Shown: piece by piece, positions 31,689 to 44,400 of the stretch | How the letters are laid out: the number at the start of each line of letters is the position of its first letter | Position numbering within the stretch: position 1 is the first letter of the stretch | NCBI GenBank assembly: GCA_963971285.1 | Contig: OZ020245.1 | Coordinates: 16,196,983 to 16,260,982 of the forward strand | Direction: 5' to 3' | Source of the DNA: Astropecten irregularis | Taxonomy: Eukaryota > Echinodermata > Asteroidea > Paxillosida > Astropectinidae | DNA: 64,000 nucleotides | Notes under the pieces: model-generated | Told to the model about the DNA's origin: nothing | The model's database searches: none | The model's input: only the letters and a program-made list of their open reading frames with translations | Made by a program: the position numbers and the translations under genes

Positions 31689-34575
31689 TTAAGTCTCTGT
31701 AAATAATAAATATTCATCACTTGAGTTATAATATACCAACACAAGTTCCAGCCACAAAACAAACATTGAATATTTTATACAAAAATATCTCAGGGAAAAC
31801 AATATAACAAATTACTATTTTCATTATATGCATGTGTACAATTAACTGACATTAAGTTACTTGAAACTAAATGTAAGAAAAAACGATTTTTATTTTCAGC
31901 ACATCGAGTAATAAATTCATTTAAGATAATTTCATTTTCTTACATTCCCCACATAATTTTATTACAAAAAGAAAACCTGGTACCCACTTTATGGGAGTGA
32001 ATACGGATGCATTGTATGCAAATTTATAATTAATTAATACAAATCTTATCACTGGTAAGATTTCATAACCACTGCTTCGTTATGATAATTACCTGCAGTC
32101 AACCTTGATTGTTTTCTTCTTATTAGCTTTCATTCATATCATTTTTATAAAGTAAGATTTTATTTTATTTCAATTCAATGTTGCTTACAACCAAATTTTA
32201 GACGCAGTCCAACTACCATGGATAACTGATTATCAGTAAACTTCATCTGATAACAAAACTCGGAACAAATCTTGGATTTCACTGCAGAACAAAGACACGC
32301 AAAGAAGCTGAAAACTTACATCCATCAAATGGACGAAAACACAACACATCTCGATTGCCTACACACGCAACCAAACAAAATGTTCGACTTCGTTTCTTTT
32401 TGGGGGTCGAGTAAAGGTCAAGTTAAATTTAAAGTATTGCTCATTTTTTTATACACAAACATACACCCACACGTCATCCCCACACAAAACACGAAAACAA
32501 AATAAAAAATTCTGATTTACCGGTACTCAAACAAACCCCACCTTCCACATCTTAATCAGAATTTGTGAAAAGTAGAAGAAAAAACCAACAAAAAAAAGAC
32601 TGCACACCAACACAACTTTCGGCTCATCAAACAAGTATATACACAATTTGATGTGACATAATTTCTTTTTTACATATAATACTGAATTACATAACCTTTC
32701 TTGAGGTTGGCTGCTACATTTACATGTAAAGTACCATACATACATACAGTACTTTTTTTCACTTAAATAATACCCGTTTCATTCCAAATATGGTTACGAC
32801 TTTGCAGAAAAATACAATGAAAAGGAAGGCATGAAGCGACAATAAACTGGCAGTTTCTCCTAACAAATCAATGGCTACATTTTTTGTTTACTGATTGATT
32901 GACAAATGGGCATGGCATTGACAAAGAGAAATCTGAGCATTGGAAATTTAGATGCAGAAAATTGCATTGAAATGGTACGTAAGATGGGATTTGACTGAAA
33001 TTTGCTCAATTGAATGTCATAATTTAAGTAAAGGCACATTTAAAAGCACAATAACTGGACGGATTATTGCAATGAAATTGCTTAGACAGAAGAGGCAATA
33101 TGAAGATGAAGACTTGATGCTTTAATTGGCACTTACTATATCCGCTGCAACTAGTAAGTCTTGCTTGCCAATTTGTGGTGGATTACGGTCTTACATTTGT
33201 ATTCAAAAAAATACAAAACATCTATCTAAAATACAAAGCATTGCTATTATAAAAAAAGCATGGCAATACAAAAAGGAATGTTTGGTTTTTATATTATCAT
33301 TTGGCTTTATTTGAGGTGGGGTAAAATGTTGAAACATTCAAGGTGATGCTCTTATTCTGCAGCACACTGAAGTGTTAGGACAAAGCAGAGGTTAAAGGTC
33401 ATTACCGGCAAGATGGAGGTACAAAATGCCAGGACTGGTAAAAAAACCTCCAATGAGTTAAGTTCGAGCGATCTGGTGCGCTGACATAAACCGATCTCAC
33501 ATCCACAACCAACATATGGAGAGACTTATAAGCCCCCCCCCCCCCCCCACCCCATAATTTGTTTCTGGCCACTAACAGCTGTGATTTATGTCCGATGTGT
33601 TTGCTGAAGTTTGACATGGAACACGCGATTGGAACATGTACTGTGGCATAGGACAGTAAAACGTGTTTACTGCCCACATATGCTGTGGGAGGGGCTTACT
33701 GGATCGGTCTATTCCATATAAGCAAAGGATACTTGCTACATCACATGATCCAGGGTCAGCCATATATTAATGGCAGCCCATAAATCATACCCTGCATCAC
33801 AATGAGACAGTTCAGAGGCTTAGTGATGCATCAAAAAGCTTCCGTTTGGACACACCTGTCACAATTTCAAATGGATACATATACAAAATGGAAACAAAAC
33901 CAGACATTGACGCCAAGAAAAGATCTGCACTGTCATCTGTGTCAAATTCCAATGAAGGTTTTCTCTCACTCCTTCTGTGAAAACTGTTCCTAAGGAATCA
34001 ATCTCCTCACAATTATACAGTAATCCAAATACAAGTGTATTGGTGCATGGCGCCAAATCATCTTCTATTGAAATCTGGGAAAAGCTAAGAAAAAGCCAGA
34101 AAGCTGATCATGAGCAAAAGACCGGTGGGGAAATCCGGAAGATGTTGTCCGTGTCAAATATTCTTCTATCTCCGTGTTCCTTTCAGGAATAAATCGCGCG
34201 ACACATAGGTTTATATACGTAAGAGCAGCATGTGCATATTTTATATCGATTGGAAGCTAATGACCAGAACCAAATGAAATCGCTTGAATTGAACACTCTA
34301 TACAGAGTCTGATGGTCACTCTTTTGAACAAGGCACATTTTTAGTTGGGTCTGAAACTTGACATGGCTAGCAAACACATATAAACATGGTCCATTCTGCA
34401 TTTTGACAGTAAGCTTTTAGAACAAGTCTTTCCTCTGCACTTCTAAGCTGAAGACAATCTTGTTTGTTTCTCTTTCTAACTGCGGTTGTGTGTGACACAA
34501 ATTTACCCAATCAACCTCTTACCAATTCCCACCCCTAGCTATTAACAACACCACATGGTCTCCTTCTGCAAACCA

Positions 34576-34894
34576 GGGGCCAATTTCACAAAGCAATAAG
34601 ATTAATCTTAAGACGAGTTATTGAAAAGTGAACAAAGACAAATTGACTGGAGCGGGATTCGAACCTGCGACCTCCTGAATACCCTACAGGCGCTCTATCA
34701 CTAACTGAGCTATCCAGCCCTACGTTGGTGGTGACCCCAATAGTCAATTTATCTTTGTTTGTATGGCAGTCAGTCTTAAGATGAGTTGTCAGTATCGCCA
34801 AAGGATTCTATATTAATTGTGAATCACACTTTGCTTAGCAATTAAGATTGATTCACACTTAAGATCAATCTTTGTGCTTTATGAAATCGGCCCC
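34576..34894. mobile_element. GGGGCCAATTTC-type MITE split by a SINE
   Basis: Left end GGGGCCAATTTCACAAAGC, right end GCTTTATGAAATCGGCCCC, with inner inverted words (AAGATTAATCTTAAG, CTTAAGATCAATCTT). Removing the SINE at 34,620-34,773 leaves about 150 bp, the size of the other copies. It begins only 11 bp downstream of the STARD9-like stop codon, so it forms the start of the 3' UTR. Confidence 0.65.
34620..34773 (-). repeat. tRNA-derived SINE with 14-bp target duplication
   Basis: On the minus strand: a leader, then GGGCTGGATAGCTCAGTTAG (A-box region), then GCAGGTTCGAATCCC (B-box intact), then CTCCAGTCAATTTGTCTTTG. It is flanked by TCTTAAGACGAGTT (34,606-34,619) and TCTTAAGATGAGTT (34,774-34,787), a 14-bp duplication with one difference. 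Duplication plus Pol III boxes make this the clearest SINE insertion in the window. Confidence 0.8.
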
Positions 34895-34904
34895 TCAGGA
34901 CCAA

Positions 34905-37900
34905 TTACAGCTGTCCGATTTCAATGCAGTCTCTGAGGTGAGCCAAGCAAAGGGGCAGTCTGCCGGTCAGGCGGTTGACCAGCGTTGGCTCGAGGTCACC
35001 TTGGAGGTCAATCTATGGATAGAGGGGCGAACAAACCATTAGAGATTTGCCAAAATGCTTGACCATAAAGCCATGCTGCATTCAATTCCTAAAACAAGAC
35101 AGAAGGATCAGTTTGCAGAAACACAGTGTCATATTTGTTCGTACTTTCGCACTTCTTATTTCGTCGCACTTCTGGTTAGGTCTCAAAGTTTCAACTAGCC
35201 TGCTCTAGTCATCATCAGGAGATGATTAAGACAGAGGGTGTTTGCATTGAAAGCTGATCTTTACCTGTGATAAGTATGAGATTCTGCAGTGTTCACCGTT
35301 GTCTGTTGATACTGTTTCCAAGGACACGCCACAGCAATATATCTAGTAAATTGAAAAAACAAACTACATGTATTACAAAGAGCCATCAAACCTCGACTAC
35401 AAGTAGTTTATAAATATCCGATGGGCTAATTAATACTCTTCCAAAGTGAGATAACTGTGCATTCAAAGTTATAAAGCAACATACATTAAACTGCAAAAAA
35501 GTACATGGGTTCAAACAAGTTTGGGTTCACTGGCTGTCCATCATTTGATTTTGGACTATCCTGTACAACTGTTCTCTATATACTTCCAGCAATGATGATA
35601 GCTAGGACTGATTATAGGTCTAGTACCTGTCCTCGTATGGGTGAAGACACTGTTGGACACAATGGATGCCTCACAGATGTTGCAACGATATACCATCTAC
35701 CATTCTAAAGATAGGAGGAAACAAACACAACAAATGAATAAATATATCCACATCATCTATTAATTGCCAGATATGCGGTAAGAAATATTCATCACTAAAT
35801 ATTGAACATCCATTTGAGCCACTAAGGGACGTTTCCAAATCATCCTTGACACCAATTTCAAAAACATTGCTTATGAGGATTTATCTTAAGCAGAGCTATC
35901 GTTACCCAGATGTTCGGACAAATATGACAATGTTTACGTGTAAGTTAATTGGACAATGTGCGACTTGTTTGTCCGAACATCTGAATATGACATCACGAGC
36001 GCAGAGCCCTATTGGAAAAAACTTTTACTGCCAAATCACTAATACACACTCAATAGACAACAAATTGGCCGATTCTGAAAATGAATTCTCATGTTGTTAT
36101 CAGTGTATTGAAGTTAGAGTGCATTATTCAATATATGTTCCATCTACATTCCAGCACAAGATCTCTGTTCCCCGACTGTTTCAGCTTAGCGAATCATGGG
36201 GGAGTTATATCTCTGTGGCAATTTTTAAAGCTAGCTAAGACCTTCATAGTTCTCCGCAATATCGCAAGTTTGCCAGCCACACAGACACTGACAGTCCTGT
36301 GTAACATTGGATCAAGTCATAAATGGGAACAAATGTGATGCATCAAGCACACTTTCAGCAAGACATACCCATTGGGGGGATTCTAATAATTACCTGTTGT
36401 ATGTGTTTGATGACAAGGCAGAAATCTCTTGGTTTGTGTAGTGAACACTGATCCATATCACAAATTACATGAATGACTTTCTGTGCATTGTCTATCCTGT
36501 GTAGTACCTTGACTTCCTATTATACAGTTATATGGATGAAAAATCATAATAAATTAAAAAGTCTGTAGACATGGATATGAATATTCATATATATCCCTTC
36601 TAGAGAGAGGCGGGACTTATTACAGTATGCATTCTTTGGAAAAGGGAGTGGGGTCTCGAGCGCTCCTCGAGAGTGTGAACTGGCAAATTATATACAATGA
36701 TGGGGAAAAATAGGTGTGTTGGATCTTGAAATGGGTGTCTTGGTTCTCAGAAATGGGTGTGGTAGTTTTAATAAATAAGTGTGGTATGTGGTTCTCAGAA
36801 ATGGGTGTGGTGGTTTTTGGTAATGGGTGTGTAGTGGTCCTCTAGCTGAATAAGTCCCAAGGCCAAAGACAAAACATGAAAATGCAGTTGTTATAATCCT
36901 GGTTCTTATCAAAAATTACATTTCATATTGAGCAATCTTTTCTGTGAATTGTAGCTCCACAAAACTCAAGCTCCTAGACTTAGACAGTGTTTACAGGGTT
37001 AGCTTACCCTAATGGACTTGTGTAAGCAGTTGTATCTAGTCGAGTTGTTGATCAAGTTGAAGACCGTACAAGCTGGAGCCCTCAATACAGTTATGCCTAG
37101 GAAACTGAAATGGAACAGAAACAAGAAAAGCAATCAAAGTTTCTGTGCAATGCTACCAATGAATTCACATTTGGAAAATAAAACATCATATCATGAAGAA
37201 AGGTCATCCATCATATGGGAGTCGGGTTAGTGCAGTGGACTGGTTCTTTCCTCGTCTTTTTGCAGATGGAGCTTGAGTCTACCTCAGTACACAAATGGAT
37301 CGGGTTTTCAGTCCCCATCATACCTGAATTTCATGTTTTCAAATTTACCCAGAATATTACTCTCTGGTTTTCTTCCAACCCTTAAAAACTGTATCATGAT
37401 CTTCTTCTAATCCTCCTTCCAAAAAGGTTTCGCCAGGCTTTCGAGCCCCAGTGGCTGGAGAGCTTTTGAGGAACCCTTGGCTTAAATATGGATAATGTAG
37501 AAGTAGGGAGTTGCAACAAATGACTCATTTCTCCAGAGCCGCTAGTATATTTAACAGGACAACAGTAATAAAACCTGTACATACCTGTCAGTAGTGCAGT
37601 ATTTGTTGGTTTTCTGCAATAAAAGAATGTTGTTGTCCTTCCCAATATACCTATGGAGAAAATAAATAATAAATTTACAAATAAACGTATGTCACAAACC
37701 ACCATCTCTGCTACATTATTCTCAAAACAAAACCTTAGTTGAAACAAAATCCTCCAAAACTGAATAACTGATATTGGTCAAATGAGGGCGCTGTTACGGC
37801 TGCCACCTTTGAGGTGCAAGCCCAAAAAAAAAAACGTACAAGGAGCCTATTTTTAATAACCAAGTACAGTTGTGTAAAATTTAGTCAATTTAATTCCATT

Positions 37901-38449
37901 CAATGATGTCAAATATTCCAAATGGCAAGAATGTAGTACATCATTGAGACATTTCAACATTTCAGAGATGTTTTTGCTATAACTATAAAAATTGACAATT
38001 ATCTTTGTTCGTTTGGCAGTCAGAAGCCATAAAGGTAATTGACTTTTAGAGACACCACCAACATAGGGCTGGATAGTTCATCAGTTGGTGAGAGCCCCTG
38101 ATGGGTATTCAGGAGGTCGCCGGTTTAATCCCCGCTCCAGTCAATTTTTCTTTGTTCACTTTTCAATGACTTATAATTCAGTCAGTTTCCTTTGTGGTTA
38201 TTTGATGATTTATTATTATGACTATTTCCTGTAGCAGTAAATTTTGTTTTTCTCGATGATCTCTAAATCATTAATGACTGGTGAAAAGTTTGCCCCTCCT
38301 TCTAATCTTATGCAATATGATGGAAATGACAGTTCTGGCTATGATACTGATATTTAATTGATATGTCTGCCAATACTAGCTCACCTCCATCCATTAATCT
38401 CGCTGAGTCTGTTTTTTGCCTGAGGATTCACACTACCAGTCAAAGTCGT
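34905..38449 (-). CDS. STARD9: START-domain exons of the STARD9-like gene (7 exons)
   Basis: Seven short exons (65, 66, 97, 123, 78, 78 and 108 nt) encode roughly 204 residues ending at the C-terminus. Recognisable START-domain pieces, in order: EINGWR|YIGKDNNILLLQK (first strand region), SFLGITVLRAP, FNLINNSTRYN, VKVLHRIDNAQKVIHVI, KPRDFCLVIKHIQQ (the RDF motif typical of the fold), GRWYIVATSVRHPLCP, IYCCGVSLETVS...CRISYLSQ, and a last amphipathic helix LVNRLTGRLPLCLAHLRDCI. START domains bind lipids or sterols in a closed groove; the ligand here is unknown. Every intron is GT-AG. Most introns here are 250 to 930 bp, short compared with the 5' introns. Confidence 0.88.
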
Positions 38450-41400
38450 CTAGACGGATCAGGAAAAAAGAAAGAATTCTTATCATCACAATTATAGCAA
38501 CATTAATTCTCAGCTCTTACTAATTTTAATTTCCCACACCAATCAGGATTCATTGGAAAAGACACAGAGAAAAGGGAATAGAGACTCAATTATTAAAGTT
38601 AAATCGTAATGTAGAGGATTGTAGAGAATTATTTAAATTCATGCAACACACTTCTTATCTTATCTCTCAATTGTTAGAAGGTTTCTACGAATGGGGAAGG
38701 AGAAAACAGGAATCAGAAATAATTAATCAGCCGTGCAGGTATTAAATGACTCTGTTCGTTTAACTTCATTATACTCTACCTTTCCAGGGGTTACAGGGAA
38801 GGGGAGGCTTGGGGTGTGCTAGTTATCAAATTTTCTAAGCTTTGAGAGGGGGAGGAAAAGCTTAATGAAAAAACGCTATACCGCCAGGTTTGGGCTGATA
38901 TGTGACAGTGTCCACGTAACGTCAGGAAACCTGTACCATTTTTTGTATCTGTTATCCGAAAGCAGTGAGAATTACTGCTGTCATTCAAAGACAACTGGAC
39001 TCACATTTGACCTGAGCAGGGATCGAACCCGGGTTACATTGGTGAGAGGCAAGTGCCTAACACACTTGCCACCTATGCCCCCGAGTCACAGGGCATGATA
39101 ACAGATGGTACAAGTTTGCTAATGTATTAAACACGTGGTCAATTTCACGATTGCCCATATGATCAATCGTAACTCGAGTTACGAAGGATAACAAATTGTA
39201 TCCTACATAGGTCTGCAATGCATACAGTCCTATGACTGAAAGTACATTATGAAGAGTTTGGTGAAATCGACTCATGGACTGACAACGTCACCAAATCTTG
39301 ACCCTACCTGGTGGACTGGCTCATGTGTGGTTTCATTTCCACAGAGATTTCATATTAGTATATTTTTCTCATTGCAACACTGTAATATAGCAGGCTGCAT
39401 ATGATTCATACTGGATTCATGGGTTTAATACCAAAGAGCTTTTAAACAATGGAATCATGCTACAATGGGAAATGGTTAATGCGTTAATTTGCGGGTCGGT
39501 CCCAAGGTGGGTTTGAAAGGAGAAATCTGGCGTGGATCGTGGTCGTTTTACCTCTGCGATCAAGTAAGCCAAAGCTTGATCTATGGCTAGCTGATACAGT
39601 GTATCCCAGGAGACTGTATCAAACAGCATATAAATGATGAGGAGAAATCAGAACAGACAGCATGATTGAATGTGGCATGTGGAGACTGGACAGAGAGACT
39701 ACATGATGGCACTACGTATAGCAGGGTGGCCAAGAGCCTTGAGAGAAAGACTATTCTATGGTTATAATTTGCTCAAAGCACTTGAGGAGTTGTTCTGCGA
39801 ATAAAATCAGGTACAATAATCCATAAAAAGTTTGCTTGAAGTCTTATTTGGGTTTCACTATCAGGGATAGGTTTGAATGGTCGCACAAACTGATCAGTTG
39901 TTTTCAAGTTCAATTTTGAAAAGGACATCTTAGCTGAAAACAAAATTTCACAAAACATGTTGAATTTCTTTTTCTTCCTCTGAAAATGAAAATGACAAGA
40001 TATAAGACTGAACCTGGAAAATATCAGTAAATGGCGTAAGAGGGGCTCAAATACATGAAATATTTGGAGACTAACCAAGTGGGGTTTCAACAATTGGTGA
40101 TAACTCTTGGGTACCCTTCTCCTGGCTGTTGCGTCTGCTGTGTCTTCCGGAACGTCTTGCAGGTGAACTCCTTGGGACATCGGGAGAATCAGCTCTGCCT
40201 CTTTGTGGTGGTGAGTATGCAGAACCCTTCGAGGTTGATGAGGCAGAAATTCTGTCCCGACGTTGCGATGAGGGTCTCCCAATACTGTTGAGGCTGGATG
40301 GACTTCTTGGATCATCACAAGAACCTGCTCTTTGGCTTCTCGCAGGGTAAGGCATAGGCAAATCAGAAGGATAAGCCTGTGGCGCTGAGGAGGCATCTTG
40401 GGAGAAGGGCCTTCCAGAGATGGTGGTCTCAGCTGGTGAATTGGACATCCTTGGGGTCCGGGAAGCTGATGGCAACATTCCTTCCTGGCTTCCCGAGGAT
40501 GGTCTACTAGAGGTCCTGTAGCTAGCCTCAAGGACTTTGTTGGCGTGAGCAATGATTGGAATAGTGGATGGATCTATCTCCTCTGGTGTGGGTGGGTGAA
40601 GTGCGATGATGGGGATGACAGGAAAATATTGCGGTCTAGAGATAAAGGGATGATGCAGATGTTACGAGCAAGAACAGTTTCAAGAAGTGCTTCTCTCAAA
40701 ATCTGTGTCAGGCAAGAGACTGCACTAAAATACAAAAATGCAAAACACTTCTGACATTCTGCTTCTCAAAATGTATACAATTTTAATAAAAATTCTAGTA
40801 ATGCCCCTCAAAGTTACTTTTTTCTAACTGGCAAGAAATCTTATCATAAATATGGCGAGGTTGCAAGAAATTATCAAACTGAAGTAAATACCTGGAGTAC
40901 GATGGTGTAGCACCCTGACTGTGCCTTGCAGTACTCTCATCAAAAGACTGGTCCCGTGGAGTGTAATGGTTTGCCACACCTCTGTCCCTGGTAGGGAAGT
41001 ACCTCTGAGGAGGGGGTGGAGATGGCTGAGTGAGGGGTCGTGCTCTCCATGAAGGAACCTCAGAATCTGGGGAAGGTTGCAGGGAGCTCATGGCTGCCGA
41101 GGCAGCTCGGAGACACTGGATTTCACGGTCAATAGCATCCTGGTAAACAAAATCATTTACTTTAATTGGTTTTTAATTAATACAGGGGACAAACTCAAGA
41201 CGGTGCGTTCATGTCATATCCTTATTTCCTTATAACCTGGTTCGAGAGATCCACTTTCAACAAATTTTCAACAAAAGAGTCACAATTAAAGTTTTCAGAG
41301 AACTATTTTCAAAAAGAGCCAGGGAAAAAGATAATAACCGTGCAAATTGTACCGGTACATCATTTTTGTCCGGTATGCAAGGCAGGACACTTTCCTTAAG

Positions 41401-44400
41401 CAGAGAGCAATTGGATTATGAGAAAACTGAAATGTCCACTGGCAAGTTTGAAGGGGAGCCAAGGAAATTTAAAGCAGTCACCAGGCAACTGTCCATGTTG
41501 CCTCTATCAACTAGAGACAGAGACAGCAAACTGCTCACCTTACAGTTGAACATGTCCAGAGATTCATCTGCACTGTGAGGTCTCCTGGGCATCGTCCTCA
41601 AGTCAGAACCATCCTGATGACCGCCAGCGTCACTCTTCAAACCTCCCTGTGTTCTGACACCCACTCCATCTGCCAGAAGACTTCCTACAGATTTAGGCCT
41701 GGTTGCAAGACTCCTGGAACCATCTCTGGAATACCAAGTTGGAGGCTGCCCCGCTGGTCCTTCCTTTGTGGACGACAACCTCTGAGGAAACATTCTGCGG
41801 TCTCTATCTTGCCTTTGGTACTTGAGGTTCTGTTCGGCTTTCTCAATCTCAGCCCGCGACTTCTCTCTCATGTGTCTTGATTCTTCTAAGAGTGCATCAA
41901 TGTCATCACTGCTGGGGTCAGAATAATGAGGCTTATCTGAGCCAGGAGCTTGTGCTGGTGGTTCCTTCTGGGCCCAGCTTTCTTGAAGGAGGGCATCTAT
42001 TTTGGCTCTCTCCGGTCTCATGGTTGAGGTTACCGATATGATGTTGCTTCTGAGCTGCTGAAGGAACCTGCGACGCTCACTGGGCAGAGCATTTGGAGAT
42101 AGGTTGGGTGATGTTGGGCTATCATTAGGCATCTTAGGTGGAGAAGTTCTTTGGACATCTTCGTCTGAAAAAGTGTTTGGTGGCTGTGGCGTAATGCTCG
42201 TTACCTGACGAGGTTTGTGTTTACTTGGACTTGATTCATGCCTGGGTGACTTGACACCCGAGACTGACGGAGCACCTGAGAGTCTACTTCTTCGATTCCT
42301 CAACGTCTCTGGGGACTTCCACTTCTCAAGAGGTAAATCACTGTCCAGGAACTTCAAGAAGGCATCAGTCTCCCCAATACCATGCATGAGACTAGCTTCC
42401 ATTAGCTCGACTGCAATGTCTCTCCTAGGGTCCAGTTTGGTACTGACTCCTGGGAGGGATTCTCTTTGAGGCCAGGAGGAGCCCAGCAATTTGGCGCCCA
42501 AAAGTGACTCTGGACTAGTCTCACTGCTCTCATCATGCTCAGTGCTATAAGATGATGGAGATTCCTCATCAGTCTGGGTAAAGGCATTTGTGGGAGTCGC
42601 CTGAGTACTCGCGTGGGACTGTGCCTCCAGCGACTTTTGGCTCTCTTCCAAAATGTCCCGGTACTCCTGATGAATCCTTCTCAGGTCGGCTTCCTCAGTT
42701 TCAGAGCCTGCGCTGCCGTACTGTTCAGAGGATGATCTCCTCTCTCTTGGCCAAGACAGGTCAGTATCTCTTGTGCTTGCACTAAACACACCGCTGCTCT
42801 GGCTTAAACCATTTGAAATATCAGGAGCTTCTTGTTTTTCACAGATGATGCCTCCTTCAGGAGTTGCAGTGTCCTTGTCATCTAATAGATGGTTGATGAG
42901 TGGATACACCTGAATGTCTCCAGGATCTGCCCAAGATCCTATGTTCTTAGGTTGATGCCTCTCTTCTAACTCTTGTAACTGGTCCATTTCAAAAGGCAAC
43001 TTTTCAGATTTCTTGAGGGGCCATGTGTGAGATGCTGGCAAAGGGTCGTCTTTGGTAAAAGCAAATTTGAGACTTTCTTCAGGCAGATATTTGCCCTGCT
43101 TGGTAACTGGTGCCTCACTGTCAAACATCTCAGATGGATTGTACTGATTTAGAAAGTCTTTTTGAGGTTGATCTGGTCTTGAAATATTACCCTTGTGATT
43201 TTCATCTTCTCCTCCGGGGTAATTTTTGTTTAATGATGCTTTGGTTTCATAGTCTAAATCGTTCATAGGTTGTGCAAGAGCAAGGTTTGAGCCAAAATCC
43301 TCTTCTGAGGAATTATTCTTCGGTTGATTGGGCTCATCGTAAGAAGTGAGTGAAAGACTGACATCAATTGGGTTTGAGGAAGCTCTTGGAGACGATGGAG
43401 AATCATCCTTCTCTTTTGAAGAGGACTTGATGCTACTCCCTTCAGATTCAGACTCTGCAAGAAGCCACTCAAGTTTGTCTGGTGAGATGAGGATGCCCCT
43501 GAGATGCAAAGACGAATAATCTTCTTCTTCATCATCTTCAGGATCTTCACTTTTGAGCAAAGCATAATTTTTTCTAGACATGAAGTCAGCAGGGGCTGAA
43601 GCAGCTTTCTGAGGAGGCTCTCCCAGACCGGTTCTCTCAGAGGATTTCATCCCTTCAGCTGACGATCCAAGGGGAACAAAGGTATCTGTTTCATCATCAA
43701 GCAGTCCCACAAGTTCTGACTCAGTAGAGTCAGTACTATCCTCAAAATCAGACTCGAGGCTTGATGTCTCAGCAATGACACGGTCAATGTTTTCATTTGT
43801 TTCCTTAAGAGCTTTTAGGTCCTCGTCATCCTCGTTATCCAAATCAAAGCTGATGTCAGAGAAAGTTGACAGTAAAGGTCTTCGCCTTCTCTTCAGACTG
43901 GCATCCTGTTTTGCCTTCTCCAAGAGGTCACTAGCATCTTCACTTTTCTTGTCAAGAGATACTACCAACTGATCATTGGAATCGTCTTCAATCTCTACAG
44001 GGTTTCGGTTATGTCCGTCTTCAGTCAGATCATCCATCTTTTGCAACATTTCATTTATGTCTTCAGGGGTTTTACCACACTTAGCTTTTTCCAGAGTTAC
44101 AAGTTCAACAGGAAGCACAGTGTCCACACTGAGCTTCTGAACAAGCTTCTTATCAAACAACCATGAAGGATTAAAATCCAGAGTGGCATCTCCAGAATCC
44201 TTGACAACAGACGGTGGATCAGTAAATGTATGCTCTGCACTTGGTCCATCGTCAAACTGCTCAGGATCTTTATGACTCTCATCCTCATCTAATTCAGGCC
44301 GTGACAACACTGGCTGTGTAACTTCATCCAAGGTATACAGCTGTGCTAATCTTGAAGCAAGGGCACCTGAATTTGATTTGCAATCGGCTTCTCTCTGGAT

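Noticed and set aside
33534-33549. Homopolymer C tract as a functional element
   Set aside because: Simple slippage tract; similar C or T/G runs occur near 23,516, 30,623, 59,666 and 60,472 without shared context.
34620-34773. Functional tRNA gene
   Set aside because: A- and B-boxes are present but acceptor-stem pairing is absent, the unit is repeated elsewhere, and it has a target duplication, so it is a SINE.
39773-40552. 259-codon minus-strand ORF overlapping the exon at 40,076-40,635
   Set aside because: A different frame; the 40,635-40,076 frame joins in phase with exons on both sides and reads YFPVIPIIALHPPTPEEID, whereas this frame does not join.
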